Source: Nocardioides luteus (lineage in GTDB: Bacteria > Actinomycetota > Actinomycetes > Propionibacteriales > Nocardioidaceae). From it: a DNA stretch of 64,000 nucleotides. The stretch's first letter is position 1. Every line of letters starts with the position of its first letter. Below are positions 52,501 through 61,058 of this stretch, one piece after another. Under the pieces are notes generated by a model, which ran no database searches, was not told the DNA's origin, and was given only the letters and a program-made list of their open reading frames with translations. A program made the position numbers and the translations under genes. The stretch lies in NCBI RefSeq assembly GCF_000960475.2, contig NZ_JZDQ02000003.1, forward strand, positions 62,001-126,000. The letters run 5' to 3'.

Positions 52501-53064
52501 CAGGTTGACCTGCGTGGAGTCGAGCTTGCGCAGCGCCTTCTCCTTGCGCTTGCGGTGCTTGAGCACACCGGCGGCCTCCTCGATGAAGCCGCGGCGGTCC
52601 TCGGGGGTCGCGCGCAGGATGGTGTCGAGCTGGCCCTGGCCGACGATGACGTGCATCTCGCGGCCGATGCCGGAGTCCGAGAGCAGGTCCTGGACGTCGA
52701 GCAGCCGGCACGGACTGCCGTTGATCGCGTACTCCGAGCCGCCGTTGCGGAACATCGTGCGCGAGATGGTGACCTCGGCGTACTCGATCGGCAGCGCGCC
52801 GTCGGTGTTGTCGATCGTCAGCGAGACCTCGGCCCGGCCCAGCGGGGCGCGCCCGGCCGTGCCGGCGAAGATGACGTCCTCCATCTTGCCGCCACGCAGG
52901 CTCTTGGCACCCTGCTCACCCATGACCCAGGCGAGCGCGTCGACGACGTTGGACTTGCCCGAGCCGTTGGGGCCGACGATGCAGGTGATGCCCGGTTCGA
53001 GCTCGAGGGTCGTGGCGGAGGCGAACGACTTGAAACCCTTCAGCGTCAGACGCTTGAGGTACAT
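49525..53064 (-). CDS. smc: chromosome segregation ATPase SMC
   Basis: The 1179-residue protein has the N-terminal ATP-binding domain (MYLKRLTLKGFKSFASATTL, GPNGSGKSNVVDALAWVMGE), a long coiled coil, the hinge (about 500-640), another long coiled coil, and the C-terminal ATPase part with LLSGGERSLVAVAFLVSLF and FYILDEVEAALDD. It forms the SMC-ScpAB complex that organises and segregates the chromosome. The length matches the family. The start ATG follows GGAG six bases upstream. Its usual neighbours mutM and ftsY are each separated from it here by more than 10 kb of glycosyltransferase genes. Confidence 0.98.
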   Translation of the reverse strand: MYLKRLTLKGFKSFASATTLELEPGITCIVGPNGSGKSNVVDALAWVMGEQGAKSLRGGKMEDVIFAGTAGRAPLGRAEVSLTIDNTDGALPIEYAEVTISRTMFRNGGSEYAINGSPCRLLDVQDLLSDSGIGREMHVIVGQGQLDTILRATPEDRRGFIEEAAGVLKHRKRKEKALRKLDSTQVNLDRLQDLLVEIRRQLKPLGRQAEVARQAQTVQMDVRDAKARIYADDLVTAKTELDKELADEGALLARRAEVEETIAEGREQEAVLEAALREDLPALAAAQETWFALNSLRERLRGTQSLASERVRNAAGSEDLEVRQGRDPEELEAQAEIAREQEETADAEVEELRYSLEEAVEARKEAEDAAAEEERRVKGLERAAADRREGLARLAGQVNALKSRAAAADDEVGRLTAAREEALARAERAQRDFTALETKVAGLDAGEEGLDAEHEAAAAALEDIEERLAKLQAEASQADRDRSTLAARKDALEMGLNRKDGAGALLASSLPGVLGSVASLLAVRSGYEAAVAAALGTASDAVVVSSSEEAIGAIEHLKTEDLGRAGLLLGGAPEETGGWPSLPAGAAYALDVVECQPVLRPAVARLLDKVAVVEDLAAAQALVAAEPGLTAVTREGDLIGAHFAAGGSSSVPSLIEVQAAVDEAAAQLAEAHAASERATFETSRLEAERLAAQKRVDVALAKLHESDATLAAVAEELGQFGAQSRAARGEAERLLAAVEQAQEARENAVAGLAELEERLAMAEEDPEDEPDVSTRDELAQAARDARQREMDARLALRTSEERARALAGRADGLLRAARQEREQRAKAAARREQMRREGEAARAVGTAVAYALDRLEVSVQQAAKARTEIEESRAGREQALRECRSLLRNLGKELEELVNSVHRDEMARAQQRMRIEQLEERILEELGLDAEAIVKDYGPDQLVPQHPDEDGNEVAPIPYVRAEQAKRLKIAEKNLRALGKVNPLALEEFAAMEERHKFLTEQLEDLKQTRKDLLDIVKEVDNRVEQVFTEAWEDVRVAFDHVFARLFPGGEGRLVLTDPENMLTTGIEVEARPPGKKVKRLSLLSGGERSLVAVAFLVSLFKARPSPFYILDEVEAALDDTNLGRLLEIYEELRENSQLMVITHQKRTMEVGDALYGVTMRGDGVTTVISQRLRDAQPA

Positions 53065-53166
53065 CGACTTCTCCCCCGGCTCAGGACCACGTGGTCGTAC
53101 ACAGTTCGCAACACATCAGCGTGGCTGAGGTGAGCCAGCAAATCTAATCGTCGCTGCTCAGGGGAA

Positions 53167-53196
53167 CCTCAGCGGGTCGAGGATAACCCGCTGAGG
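53167..53196 (-). terminator. terminator of the GT61 operon
   Basis: CCTCAGCGGGT and ACCCGCTGAGG form a perfect 11-bp stem around an 8-base loop. It lies 67 bp past the GT61 stop codon and upstream of smc. Confidence 0.6.
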
Positions 53197-53262
53197 GCGC
53201 TCAACGACGGACGTCGAGCTCGTGCCTGTCGTCGGTCACCCGTCACAGGTGACGCCGCGCCT

Positions 53263-54759
53263 TCAGCGCCGCGCCGACCACGCAGCCAACCACGCCGGGG
53301 CCCACGGCCGGTCCACACGCCCGACGAGCTGGAGGAGAAGGCCCAGATCGACGGTGTTGTCGGATACGACCATGGCCCGATAGTCGACCCCGAGGTGCTT
53401 GGATCTGAGATAGAAGTTGGGTTTCACGAACGTCGAGGGGAAGAGCTCCACGAGCCGGGTGCCCGGTCGGGAGAAGACCAGATTGGTGAGGCCGGCTCCG
53501 TGCGGGGCGACGATGACGTCGGCGGCGCCGAAGACATGTGCCTGCTCGTCGACGTCCAGGTCTTCGGCGTAGACGATGTGGTAGCCGAGGCGGGCGAGGG
53601 CGCTCTCGACCTCGGCCTCGTTGTCGAATGCGCGTACCGACCGGGCCCGGGAGAGGTAGACGCGGCGGTAGCGGCGGTCGATGTCGCCCGACCCAAGTCG
53701 GCCGAAGAAGTCATAGACCCAGCGCGCCCATAGGAACGGCGGCGGGTCCGGCCAGTAGGCACAGGCGACGAGGGTGCTCTCGAGATCCTTGGCCGCGACC
53801 AGACGGGACGGGTCGAGCCCGAGCCGCTCGAAGACGAAGGGCAGGACACCGAAGCGGTCCTCGACGTAGACGATCGGGACGTGGTTGGGCACCCGGTGAA
53901 CGCTACGCAGGCCAGCCGCCGTCTCAGCGATCGCGTGATAGTAGTTCACGTAGTTGTGCGCGAACGGCAAGACGTACGCAGCGGGGATCTGCTCGGTGAC
54001 GGGCGCCGCGACGTTGAGGCTGCTGGCCTTGGCGTACCGAGAGGCGCGGATCGCGCGGGTACGGCGCTGTCCGGTGAAGGCCGTGGCGACGTCCTCGTCG
54101 CTGATGCAGAGACGCACGTCTCGGGCGAGGAAGATCCGCTCGACGTCGGTCTCGGTGTGTCCCCGGTCGAACCCTGCCGCCAGCAGGGCATCGCGCTGGT
54201 CGGCCGGCAGGTCGGCGAAGTCTTGGTCGAAAGTGGACGGCTGGTCCGCGATCCTCGACCCGGTCTGGAAGCAGACCAGGTCTGCCTCGGTGTCGAGCGG
54301 AAGGCGATCTGGCATCGGACGACGCTCGAACTCGCGCGCTTCGGTGAGCCGGACGAACTCGTAGGCCCCGCTGTCGACGTGCTTGGCGAACTCCTCGAAT
54401 TGGCGACGCACGCCGTCGATGACGCTCTTGGCGCTCTCCAACCTCTGGTCGCCGGCGGCGAGCAACCCGAGCTGCTCCACCTCGTCAACCACCCCGGTCG
54501 CCAGATCCCGCAGGCCGTAGAAGCTGAGGAAGCGGACAACAGCGTTGAACTTGCTTCCGTCAAAGGTTCCGTCCGATCGCACCAGACGATCGGCAACGAG
54601 ACGACCGGCACCGTGCTGCAGTGCCTCGACGGCGATCAACAGCCCCTCGTCAGGACTGCGCCCGCTCTGCTGGCGCCATTCCTCGAGCGCGGCTGCGGCC
54701 CGGCCGACGTCCCTGGCCTCGACGAGCCCTTGGATCTGCTCCTCGGTCATCCCGTTCAC
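53263..54759 (-). CDS. GT61 family glycosyltransferase
   Basis: The 498-residue protein has an N-terminal helical part (residues 1-130). The C-terminal GT61/DUF563 domain has YVLPFAHNYVNYYHAIAETA, FVFERLGLDPSRLV, RRVYLSRARSVRAFDNEAEV, the motif VIVAPHGAGLTNLVFSRPGT and VELFPS. GT61 enzymes transfer xylose, GlcNAc or other sugars to glycans and are found mostly in eukaryotes and some bacterial surface clusters. It is the last gene of an operon of four: acyltransferase, GT, GT2, GT61. Its ATG overlaps the GT2 stop by 4 bases. Confidence 0.87.
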   Translation of the reverse strand: MNGMTEEQIQGLVEARDVGRAAAALEEWRQQSGRSPDEGLLIAVEALQHGAGRLVADRLVRSDGTFDGSKFNAVVRFLSFYGLRDLATGVVDEVEQLGLLAAGDQRLESAKSVIDGVRRQFEEFAKHVDSGAYEFVRLTEAREFERRPMPDRLPLDTEADLVCFQTGSRIADQPSTFDQDFADLPADQRDALLAAGFDRGHTETDVERIFLARDVRLCISDEDVATAFTGQRRTRAIRASRYAKASSLNVAAPVTEQIPAAYVLPFAHNYVNYYHAIAETAAGLRSVHRVPNHVPIVYVEDRFGVLPFVFERLGLDPSRLVAAKDLESTLVACAYWPDPPPFLWARWVYDFFGRLGSGDIDRRYRRVYLSRARSVRAFDNEAEVESALARLGYHIVYAEDLDVDEQAHVFGAADVIVAPHGAGLTNLVFSRPGTRLVELFPSTFVKPNFYLRSKHLGVDYRAMVVSDNTVDLGLLLQLVGRVDRPWAPAWLAAWSARR

Positions 54760-56417
54760 GAACGCCGCAGACCGCGCGCAACCCGCCCGACCTTGTTGCG
54801 CACGCGACGCTTGATGCCCAGTGCCTCGGCACGCGCCTCGGCGATCTCGGCGCGCTTCCGGTTGGCATGTGCCCGGTTCCTGACGTTCTCGATACGCTGG
54901 CGAGCCAACGCCAACTGTTCCCGCAGATCGGCCATGGCCAGATCACTGTCCCCCCGGGTGATCTTCTTGACCGGCTCGGCCGTGCGAAGGTCGATGAGAC
55001 CGAGCTCCTTGCTGGAGCGCCACTCGACCCCCCACACGGCGTCTAGAGCCTCGATGGGGCTGACCGTCTCGGACGCGTATCGCAACGCCCGGCTGTAGGC
55101 GTGGGTCGGCCTGATCGTGAGGACCTCGGACTGCTCGACACCCTCGGGCGGGAAGTAGTTCACCACGCCGAGGTCGTTGCCGTAGACGTCCCGCATGATC
55201 TCGTTCAGGGCGCTGGGTCCGAGGCCGAGGGTGACGGGTACGTCGAGGCGGTAGGGCGAGGGGAAGACGTCGTCGACGTCGTCCTCGACCATGGTGACGC
55301 GGCCCTCGCATCGGTACCACTCCTGCAACAGGTGAAGCTCGACTGCCGCGTCGGCGAGCACCCGACGCCGCCCGGTCTCCAGCGTCGACCAGGGACCGAC
55401 AAGCAGCACCTGCAGGTCGGACTCGGTCTGGTTGAGCAGCATGTCGACGCATCGCCGGGCCATCTCGGCGGTGTCGACGTCGACCTTGACCACCGCCGTG
55501 ACGAACGGCACCTCCCACTGCCGGTTCGTCGCGGCACGCCGGTAGCGCGGGATCGGCATCCGCTGCGCGAAGTGGACGTCGTTGAAGTGAGCGACCTCGC
55601 GGCCCTTGTCCTGCACCGTCGCACGACCCAGGTGATAGGTCTGGGCCGACTGCACCGGGATGAAGACCGCGCCCCGCTGCCAGATCTGGTAGGCGATCTC
55701 GGTGTCGTCTCCGAGCTTCAGCTCTGGACGCTGTCCGAAGGTCTGCTCGTAGACCGAGCGGGTAACCGTCGCGCACGCCCCCATGTGCGTGGAGTAGTTG
55801 CGACCACCGCTGGCGTTGAGGTCGTCGGTCTCCTCGTAGATGTCCAGCGACCAGTGCCGGTGCAGGGTCTCCAGGTCGTGGTGCTTGCGGATCTCGCCGG
55901 ATCTGACCTCCTCGAAGACCTGCTCGGGAGTGAAGTCCCACTCCTCGACGAAACCCTTGTGACCGATGGTCGCCGCCTCGGGGATGAAGTGCGCCCACTT
56001 CGCGTGCTCACGCACGTTGTCGGAGAAGAGGATCATGTCCGAGTCGACCCAGTAGATGATGTCGCCGTCGGAGGCCTCGATGCCGATTCGCAGCGCGTTG
56101 GAGCGTCCCCAGCCCTCGCCGAGTTCCTCGTGAACTCGGATCAGTCGCGTGTTCTTCGGGGCGTACTTCCCTATCTCGACCGCCGGCTCACTGCCGTCGT
56201 CGATGACGATGACCTCGAGGAGCTCTTCGGGATAGTCCTGCGCCGCGAGAGAGGCGAGGGTGAGATCGAGGGTCTTGGAGTTGAAGGCGGCGGTGACCAC
56301 CGAGACCTTCAGCGTCGGCTCCCAGCCATCCGGGACGGTGCCGTCGAACACGTCGCGCCATTGGTTCTTGAAGACGACGTCGCTGAGCGCGGGATTGAGG
56401 GTCAATGACTTCGGCAT
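54756..56417 (-). CDS. GT2 family glycosyltransferase
   Basis: The 553-residue protein starts at ATG 56417, four bases after AAGGA-CTCC; extension to 56645 is rejected. The GT2 domain is in residues 35-310 or so: LKVSVVTAAFNSKTLDLTLA, EVIVIDDGSEPAVEIGKYAP, IIYWVDSDMILFSDNV (DxD type), and GACATVTRSVYEQTFGQRPE. A second region (about 310-480) and a coiled basic tail (LREQLALARQRIENVRNRAH) follow. It acts in the cytoplasm. The donor is unknown. It overlaps the GT61 gene downstream and lies 67 bp past the next gene upstream, so it is likely in the same transcript. Confidence 0.88.
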   Translation of the reverse strand: MPKSLTLNPALSDVVFKNQWRDVFDGTVPDGWEPTLKVSVVTAAFNSKTLDLTLASLAAQDYPEELLEVIVIDDGSEPAVEIGKYAPKNTRLIRVHEELGEGWGRSNALRIGIEASDGDIIYWVDSDMILFSDNVREHAKWAHFIPEAATIGHKGFVEEWDFTPEQVFEEVRSGEIRKHHDLETLHRHWSLDIYEETDDLNASGGRNYSTHMGACATVTRSVYEQTFGQRPELKLGDDTEIAYQIWQRGAVFIPVQSAQTYHLGRATVQDKGREVAHFNDVHFAQRMPIPRYRRAATNRQWEVPFVTAVVKVDVDTAEMARRCVDMLLNQTESDLQVLLVGPWSTLETGRRRVLADAAVELHLLQEWYRCEGRVTMVEDDVDDVFPSPYRLDVPVTLGLGPSALNEIMRDVYGNDLGVVNYFPPEGVEQSEVLTIRPTHAYSRALRYASETVSPIEALDAVWGVEWRSSKELGLIDLRTAEPVKKITRGDSDLAMADLREQLALARQRIENVRNRAHANRKRAEIAEARAEALGIKRRVRNKVGRVARGLRRS

Positions 56418-56484
56418 GGAGTCCTTCTCTGGGCCTTCTGTGGGGGTTTCGCTAGGAGTTCCGGGCGGTCGAGCGCGTGAACGC

Positions 56485-58335
56485 TCAACCTTCGACGATC
56501 TCGGGCATGAAGCGTGGCCACTGTTCATAGGAGCCGGCGACCAGGCTGGAGTCGTCACGCCGCCAGGTGTGTCCGTCGGCGTGACGGATGTAGATGTAGC
56601 CGAGCCCGTGGGTGCGGTAGCCGATCGCACCCGCGTTCCCAGCACGGATCAGCACCGACCGGTCGGTCGAGTTGGGCGTCGGCCGCCACCCACCGATCTC
56701 GTTGAGCATCCCGGTGGAGAGCATCATCGCGCCGCCGGCGAGCTGGTAGTGGTACGCCTCGGTCGCGAAGGTGCGGTGGACGGTGTGGTCGAGCGCCTCG
56801 AGATAGAGGTACTCGGTCGTCTTGCCGACCATGTCGGCACCGGAGTAGAGGTAGGCGAGTACCAGGTCGCCGATCACCTGCGGGCCGTAGATGTCGTCGT
56901 CGTCGATCTTCACGATCAAGTCCCCCGACGCCGCCCGCGCCGCGTCGGCCAGGACGGAACCGAACGCCTTCGCCTTCTCGTGGCGGGTGACGATCGCGCC
57001 GGTCGCTGCGATGACCTTCTCCAGCCGCGGCGGAAGCGGCCCCTCGGCACCGTGGACCGCGACGATGATCTCCACGTGCGGATAACGCTGAGCGGCGAGT
57101 GCCTCGATCACCCCAGCTACCCGGCCCGGCCGCATGGTGGAGAGGACGGCGCTGACCTTGGGGAGCAGCCTGTGCCCGTGCTCCTGGGTGTGGCCGGCGA
57201 GCTCGAAGAAGCCGCCGAAGCGCTCCATCGCCTCGCGTCGCTGGGGCACCGACCGCAGCTCGCGCACCAGGCCGCTGCCCGGTCGGTGCGGCAGGCGCAG
57301 CATCGCAGCCAGCTCCTTGCCGAGTACGTCCTCGGCGAGCCGCATCGCGGCGGGGAGCGAGTGCAGGATGACGCCGGTGGCCGCCAGTTCGGCCAGTCGG
57401 CGGTAGACCGCGCGCTCCTCGTCGGCGTCGGCGACCTCGAGCCCGGACAGGTCGACCGACTCGATCCGGCGCAGGCTGCGCACGTGGGCGGCGCGCAGCG
57501 GCTCGGTCAGCGCCTGAGCGAACCCCGTCGCCGCGGAGCTCGAGGTAGCAGTCGGCTCGAGGCGCAGCTGCCCGCCGGCGAGGGTCGCCGTCAGCCAGCC
57601 GTCGGGGTCGTACCAACCCTGGAACCGGCCGACCGGGTTGTGCACGTTGAGGTCGACCAACGGCGCGATGCCGCGGTCGGAGACGACCAGGTGTCCGGTC
57701 ATGGCATCGACGGCCAGTGGGTGCCGGAAGACCGTGTCGGACGGGTCATCCTTGACTGCGGTCAGCTCCGCCAGCCGCGACCGGTCGCTGACCAGGCCGA
57801 AGTCGGCCAGGCTCAGGCCGACGCCGCTGAGGTGGTCGACCGGCAGCTCAGGGATGCCCGGGGCCACCGGCGTGGGCAGCAGCCCGAGCCCGGCGGGCAC
57901 GAGCGCGTCGGTGCCGAGCTCGACATGCCCGTAGCCGTGCTGCCCGCGCGTGACTGCGAAGAGCGGGTAGACGGCGCGAACGATCGCGGCAAGCGAGATC
58001 GGCTCGCGCAGAACGATCTCGACCTCGGCGGCACCGACGCCGCTGCGCGGATAGCGCACCTCGTGGCGAAGCACTCCAGGCGCCCAGCCGAGGCGGCCGT
58101 TCCACCGACTGTGCGGGGACTCCCACCGTTCGATCCGCATCGCGAACCGTTGCGCGGTCACCTCCGGGTCGGCGAGCGTCAGGACACGGACCAGGTCCAC
58201 GTCGGCAACCACGATGGACACCTGACCGGCTGGCCGCGGCAGTTGGGCGAGAAAGGTCCGTACGTCCTCGGTGCTCGCCAGCACCTCGTCCGCACGGGGC
58301 TCGGCTGGTGCACTTGTCACGGGATGTGTGGGCAT
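56485..58335 (-). CDS. glycosyltransferase with C-terminal GT2 domain
   Basis: The 616-residue protein has an N-terminal region (about 1-385) that I do not recognise. A GT2-type domain follows (about 390-600): VSAVLSTMRPGRVAGVIEAL, YPHVEIIVAVHGAEGPLP, DLIVKIDDDDIYGPQVIGDL with the acidic motif, and AGGAMMLSTGMLNEIGGWRP. It is cytoplasmic and lacks membrane helices. It lies 7 bp after the acyltransferase stop, so the two genes are coupled. Similar proteins occur next to other GT2 genes of this cluster. Its N-terminal part may recognise the acceptor; that is a guess. Confidence 0.82.
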   Translation of the reverse strand: MPTHPVTSAPAEPRADEVLASTEDVRTFLAQLPRPAGQVSIVVADVDLVRVLTLADPEVTAQRFAMRIERWESPHSRWNGRLGWAPGVLRHEVRYPRSGVGAAEVEIVLREPISLAAIVRAVYPLFAVTRGQHGYGHVELGTDALVPAGLGLLPTPVAPGIPELPVDHLSGVGLSLADFGLVSDRSRLAELTAVKDDPSDTVFRHPLAVDAMTGHLVVSDRGIAPLVDLNVHNPVGRFQGWYDPDGWLTATLAGGQLRLEPTATSSSAATGFAQALTEPLRAAHVRSLRRIESVDLSGLEVADADEERAVYRRLAELAATGVILHSLPAAMRLAEDVLGKELAAMLRLPHRPGSGLVRELRSVPQRREAMERFGGFFELAGHTQEHGHRLLPKVSAVLSTMRPGRVAGVIEALAAQRYPHVEIIVAVHGAEGPLPPRLEKVIAATGAIVTRHEKAKAFGSVLADAARAASGDLIVKIDDDDIYGPQVIGDLVLAYLYSGADMVGKTTEYLYLEALDHTVHRTFATEAYHYQLAGGAMMLSTGMLNEIGGWRPTPNSTDRSVLIRAGNAGAIGYRTHGLGYIYIRHADGHTWRRDDSSLVAGSYEQWPRFMPEIVEG

Positions 58336-58342
58336 GGGTCCT

Positions 58343-60379
58343 TCAATTTCCTAGGGCTGCCGTCGTGGCCGCGTCGAGGCGGCCCGTCAGACTCTTCACG
58401 TATGTCGCGGTCACGTGCGAGCGGTCGTAGTAGGCCACCACCCCACCGATCGTCGCGTAGCACCTGCCGTCACGGCAGAAGTCGGTGGTGGTGTCGAGCA
58501 CCTCGACACCGTCCAGGGGCGAGGTGCGGGCGACGGCCGCCATCGGGTCTGGTGAGGCGGTCTGCTTCAGGCTCCCATCGCACGCGCCGAGATCACGCGG
58601 GTTGGCGGCGACGCAGTTCGGCGTGTTCGGCGTGGGCGGCGTGGGCGGGTCCTCGATCACCAGCACCCTCTTGTCGGCGGCCACCCAACGCTTCAGCACC
58701 CGGCGGGACGCCTTATGGGCCAGCTCGAGGCTCGCGCCCCGATCACCATGGGCGGCAGCCATGGTGCGGTAATAGCGGTTGCTCACCACCACGAGCCGTT
58801 CTCGACCACCGGCGACCCGGTCGACGACATGGGTGTTCCAGTCGGCGCACGCTTTCGTCGCCGCCTGGTCTGGCAACTCAATCGGCCGGTCGACGGTGTA
58901 GCACTCGTACATCAGATAGGCCGTCACCTGCCAGTTGTGCTCCCGGGCGACGAGCTCCAGCGCCGGCGCCCACATCGCGGCATGCGAGTTGCCCACCAAC
59001 GCGACCGGGGTCGCGTCGGGTGCGTCGCTCCCGAAGGTGCAGGTGCGCCGGGACGTGTCGTCCATCTGCAGGACGCATCCGTTCTCGAAAAGGCGAGATT
59101 TGTCGTCGACCGCAGCCAGCGGCGGCAGGTAGAGGTCCCCCGAGCCGTGCGGGTCGCACGATCCCTGGGACAGGGCTGCCGCCGCGTAGCAGGGGTCCTC
59201 GGTGGGCGAGGGCGCAGCGACCTGCCGGGCCTGCGCCTCGGACTCGCGGTGGAGCGCGAACCCGCAGCTGCCGATGACCAACGCCCCGGTCAGTGCGAAC
59301 ACGAAGCTGCGGCGCAGTGGAAGGCCGAGCGGACGCCGCCCACGCAAGGGGTCTTCCACATAGGTCTTGGTCGCCCAGGCGGCCAGCACGACAGCACACA
59401 GGCCGAGGAGCTTGACCACGCCTGGAACCGGACCGTCCAGCGCATAGGGCAGCAGGACGACCAGCGGCCAGTGCCACAGATAAATCGAGTAGGAGAGGTC
59501 GCCGAGCACCTGCAAGGGGCGCCTTGCCATCAGCCACAGCGGAGACAGGGGACCGCGGCGCACGTCGGCGGCGATGACCAGAGCGGCACCGACGACCGGG
59601 ACCAGCGCAGCGGCGCCGGGAAACACGGTGGCGTGATCGAACTCCACCGAGGCGTACGTCACCAGCCCCAGCCCGCTCCAGACGAGCGCCAGGCGTACGA
59701 CGGCCGGCAATAGACTCAGGCGCGGTGCGGCGACCGCGACCAGGCCGCCCAGGCCCAGCTCCCAGACGCGTGTCTGGGTCACGAAGTAGGCCGAGGCGTC
59801 GGTGATGAGGACCGAGCAGAGCAGCGAGCCGGCCACGAGGAGCGCCACTGCCACGCCTGCGACGCGGCGGACCGAGATCCCGCGGCGGCGGGCGACCACG
59901 CCGACGGCGAGCAGGAGCACGGGCCAAAGAAGGTAGAACTGCTCCTCGACCGAGAGCGACCAGTAGTGCTGCACCGGCGTGGCGGCGTTGTCGGCAGCGA
60001 GGTAGTCGACTGCCTCCCTCGCGAGGAACCAATTCTGCACGTAGACGGCGGAGGCGACCGCCTGCCGGGCCGTACCGTCCCACAGCGTCGCCGGAGCGAT
60101 CCACCACGTGGCCGTCAGCGTCACCGCGATCACGCTCAGCCCGGCCGGGAGAAGCCGCCGGATCCGCCTCCCCCAAAACTCACCGAGGTCGCGCAGCGAG
60201 GACGGGGCGTGGTCCAGCAGGTGCGAGGTGATCAGGAAGCCCGAGATGACGAAGAAGACGTCGACGCCGACGTAGCCGCCGGTGAGCCGGTGCGGCCAGA
60301 AGTGGTAGACGACGACGAGCGACACCGCGAGGGCCCGCAGCGCCTGGATGTCGATTCGCGGGCCCGGACCGCCCTTCAT
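58343..60379 (-). CDS. OafA/YrhL-type acyltransferase with SGNH domain, second copy
   Basis: The 678-residue protein is taken from ATG 60379 (MKGGPGPRIDIQALRALAVS), where the acyltransferase fold begins; the reading frame is open 60 codons further. Acyltransferase-3 motifs are GGYVGVDVFFVISGFLITSH, HYWSLSVEEQFYLLWPVLLL and YSIYLWHWPLVVLLPY. The SGNH domain has VALVGNSHAAMWAPALELVA with Ser, and YYDRSHVTATYVKSLTGRLD with His. It acylates a surface glycan outside the cell. It resembles the protein at 44444-46513 in all parts, so the two glycosyltransferase blocks were probably built from related modules. The start is less sure than usual. Confidence 0.9.
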   Translation of the reverse strand: MKGGPGPRIDIQALRALAVSLVVVYHFWPHRLTGGYVGVDVFFVISGFLITSHLLDHAPSSLRDLGEFWGRRIRRLLPAGLSVIAVTLTATWWIAPATLWDGTARQAVASAVYVQNWFLAREAVDYLAADNAATPVQHYWSLSVEEQFYLLWPVLLLAVGVVARRRGISVRRVAGVAVALLVAGSLLCSVLITDASAYFVTQTRVWELGLGGLVAVAAPRLSLLPAVVRLALVWSGLGLVTYASVEFDHATVFPGAAALVPVVGAALVIAADVRRGPLSPLWLMARRPLQVLGDLSYSIYLWHWPLVVLLPYALDGPVPGVVKLLGLCAVVLAAWATKTYVEDPLRGRRPLGLPLRRSFVFALTGALVIGSCGFALHRESEAQARQVAAPSPTEDPCYAAAALSQGSCDPHGSGDLYLPPLAAVDDKSRLFENGCVLQMDDTSRRTCTFGSDAPDATPVALVGNSHAAMWAPALELVAREHNWQVTAYLMYECYTVDRPIELPDQAATKACADWNTHVVDRVAGGRERLVVVSNRYYRTMAAAHGDRGASLELAHKASRRVLKRWVAADKRVLVIEDPPTPPTPNTPNCVAANPRDLGACDGSLKQTASPDPMAAVARTSPLDGVEVLDTTTDFCRDGRCYATIGGVVAYYDRSHVTATYVKSLTGRLDAATTAALGN

Positions 60380-60679
60380 CGTGCGGCTTCTGGTGGTAGC
60401 AGCGCGCACGCCGAGTCCAGGGCATGGCACAACGGGTACAAGGGACGAGCTCCTGTGGGGGAGGATGCGAATGCCCGCCGTCGGCGGCGAACCGCGCGAT
60501 CTTAACCAAGTCGGTTGTTCCTCGCCACCTGAAGGGTCAATTTCGAGGGCACGCTCCACAACCAGCGAGTGCTCCGCTCGAAAAGGTCGAAACCGACCCT
60601 GTCACCAGAGTCGGTTCCCCCTGAACGAGGCCAGCGTCGAAATAGCTCTCGCTCGTGGTGTTGCAGAGTTGCCCGCAGG
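60380..60679. other. 300-bp intergenic region upstream of the acyltransferase operon
   Basis: The region holds no supported gene. A TAAGAT hexamer on the minus strand about 120 bp before the acyltransferase start may be a promoter -10. GGTCG and CGACC form a minor hairpin near 60585-60598. A GCCCGC / GCGGGC hairpin (60671-60689) overlaps the stop codon of the small protein gene and may end its transcript. Confidence 0.4.
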
Positions 60680-60877
60680 TCAGGCGGGCTGCATCTCCTG
60701 CATCGAGGTGTCGAGGTCCGCGGTGTGGGCCGCGACCAGTGCGTCGTTCTCAGTCTTCAGCGACAGAACGAGATCCTCGAGCTCACGCACACGCGCACGA
60801 AGCCGAGCATTCTCGGCCGTGAGGTGGGCGGGAGTCCGCAGGTCGCTGCTCATGTAACCGATCAGCGCCTTCGCCAT
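60680..60877 (-). CDS. 65-residue coiled-coil protein
   Basis: The protein starts at ATG 60877 (MAKALIGYMSSDLRTPAHLT), nine bases after AAGGA. Residues of about 20-50 form a heptad-like coil (LTAENARLRARVRELEDLVL). The MAKALIGYM start followed by a coil resembles small conserved actinobacterial proteins of unknown function. It has no membrane segment. It lies alone between an acyltransferase and a rhomboid-like gene. Short size means the call rests on the ribosome site, codon pattern and N-terminal motif. Confidence 0.65.
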   Translation of the reverse strand: MAKALIGYMSSDLRTPAHLTAENARLRARVRELEDLVLSLKTENDALVAAHTADLDTSMQEMQPA

Positions 60878-61058
60878 GAATACGTTTCCTTCGTTGGAAT
60901 CACTAGAAGTTCCCGCGATACCGGGCCGTCTACAAGAGTGACACCGTAATCGGCGAGCGTCAACGTCGCGCGTCCAAAGCCGGGACCTCCGACCGTGCGA
61001 TCCGGCGGATTCCGCCGCATTTCCGACAAAACCTGAGTGCATCGCACTCAACTTCGGG

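Noticed and set aside
49459..53133. Long plus-strand open frame of 1224 codons opposite smc
   Set aside because: It is a shadow frame of a GC-rich gene. The minus-strand frame encodes complete SMC with all motifs; the plus frame has no recognisable domain.
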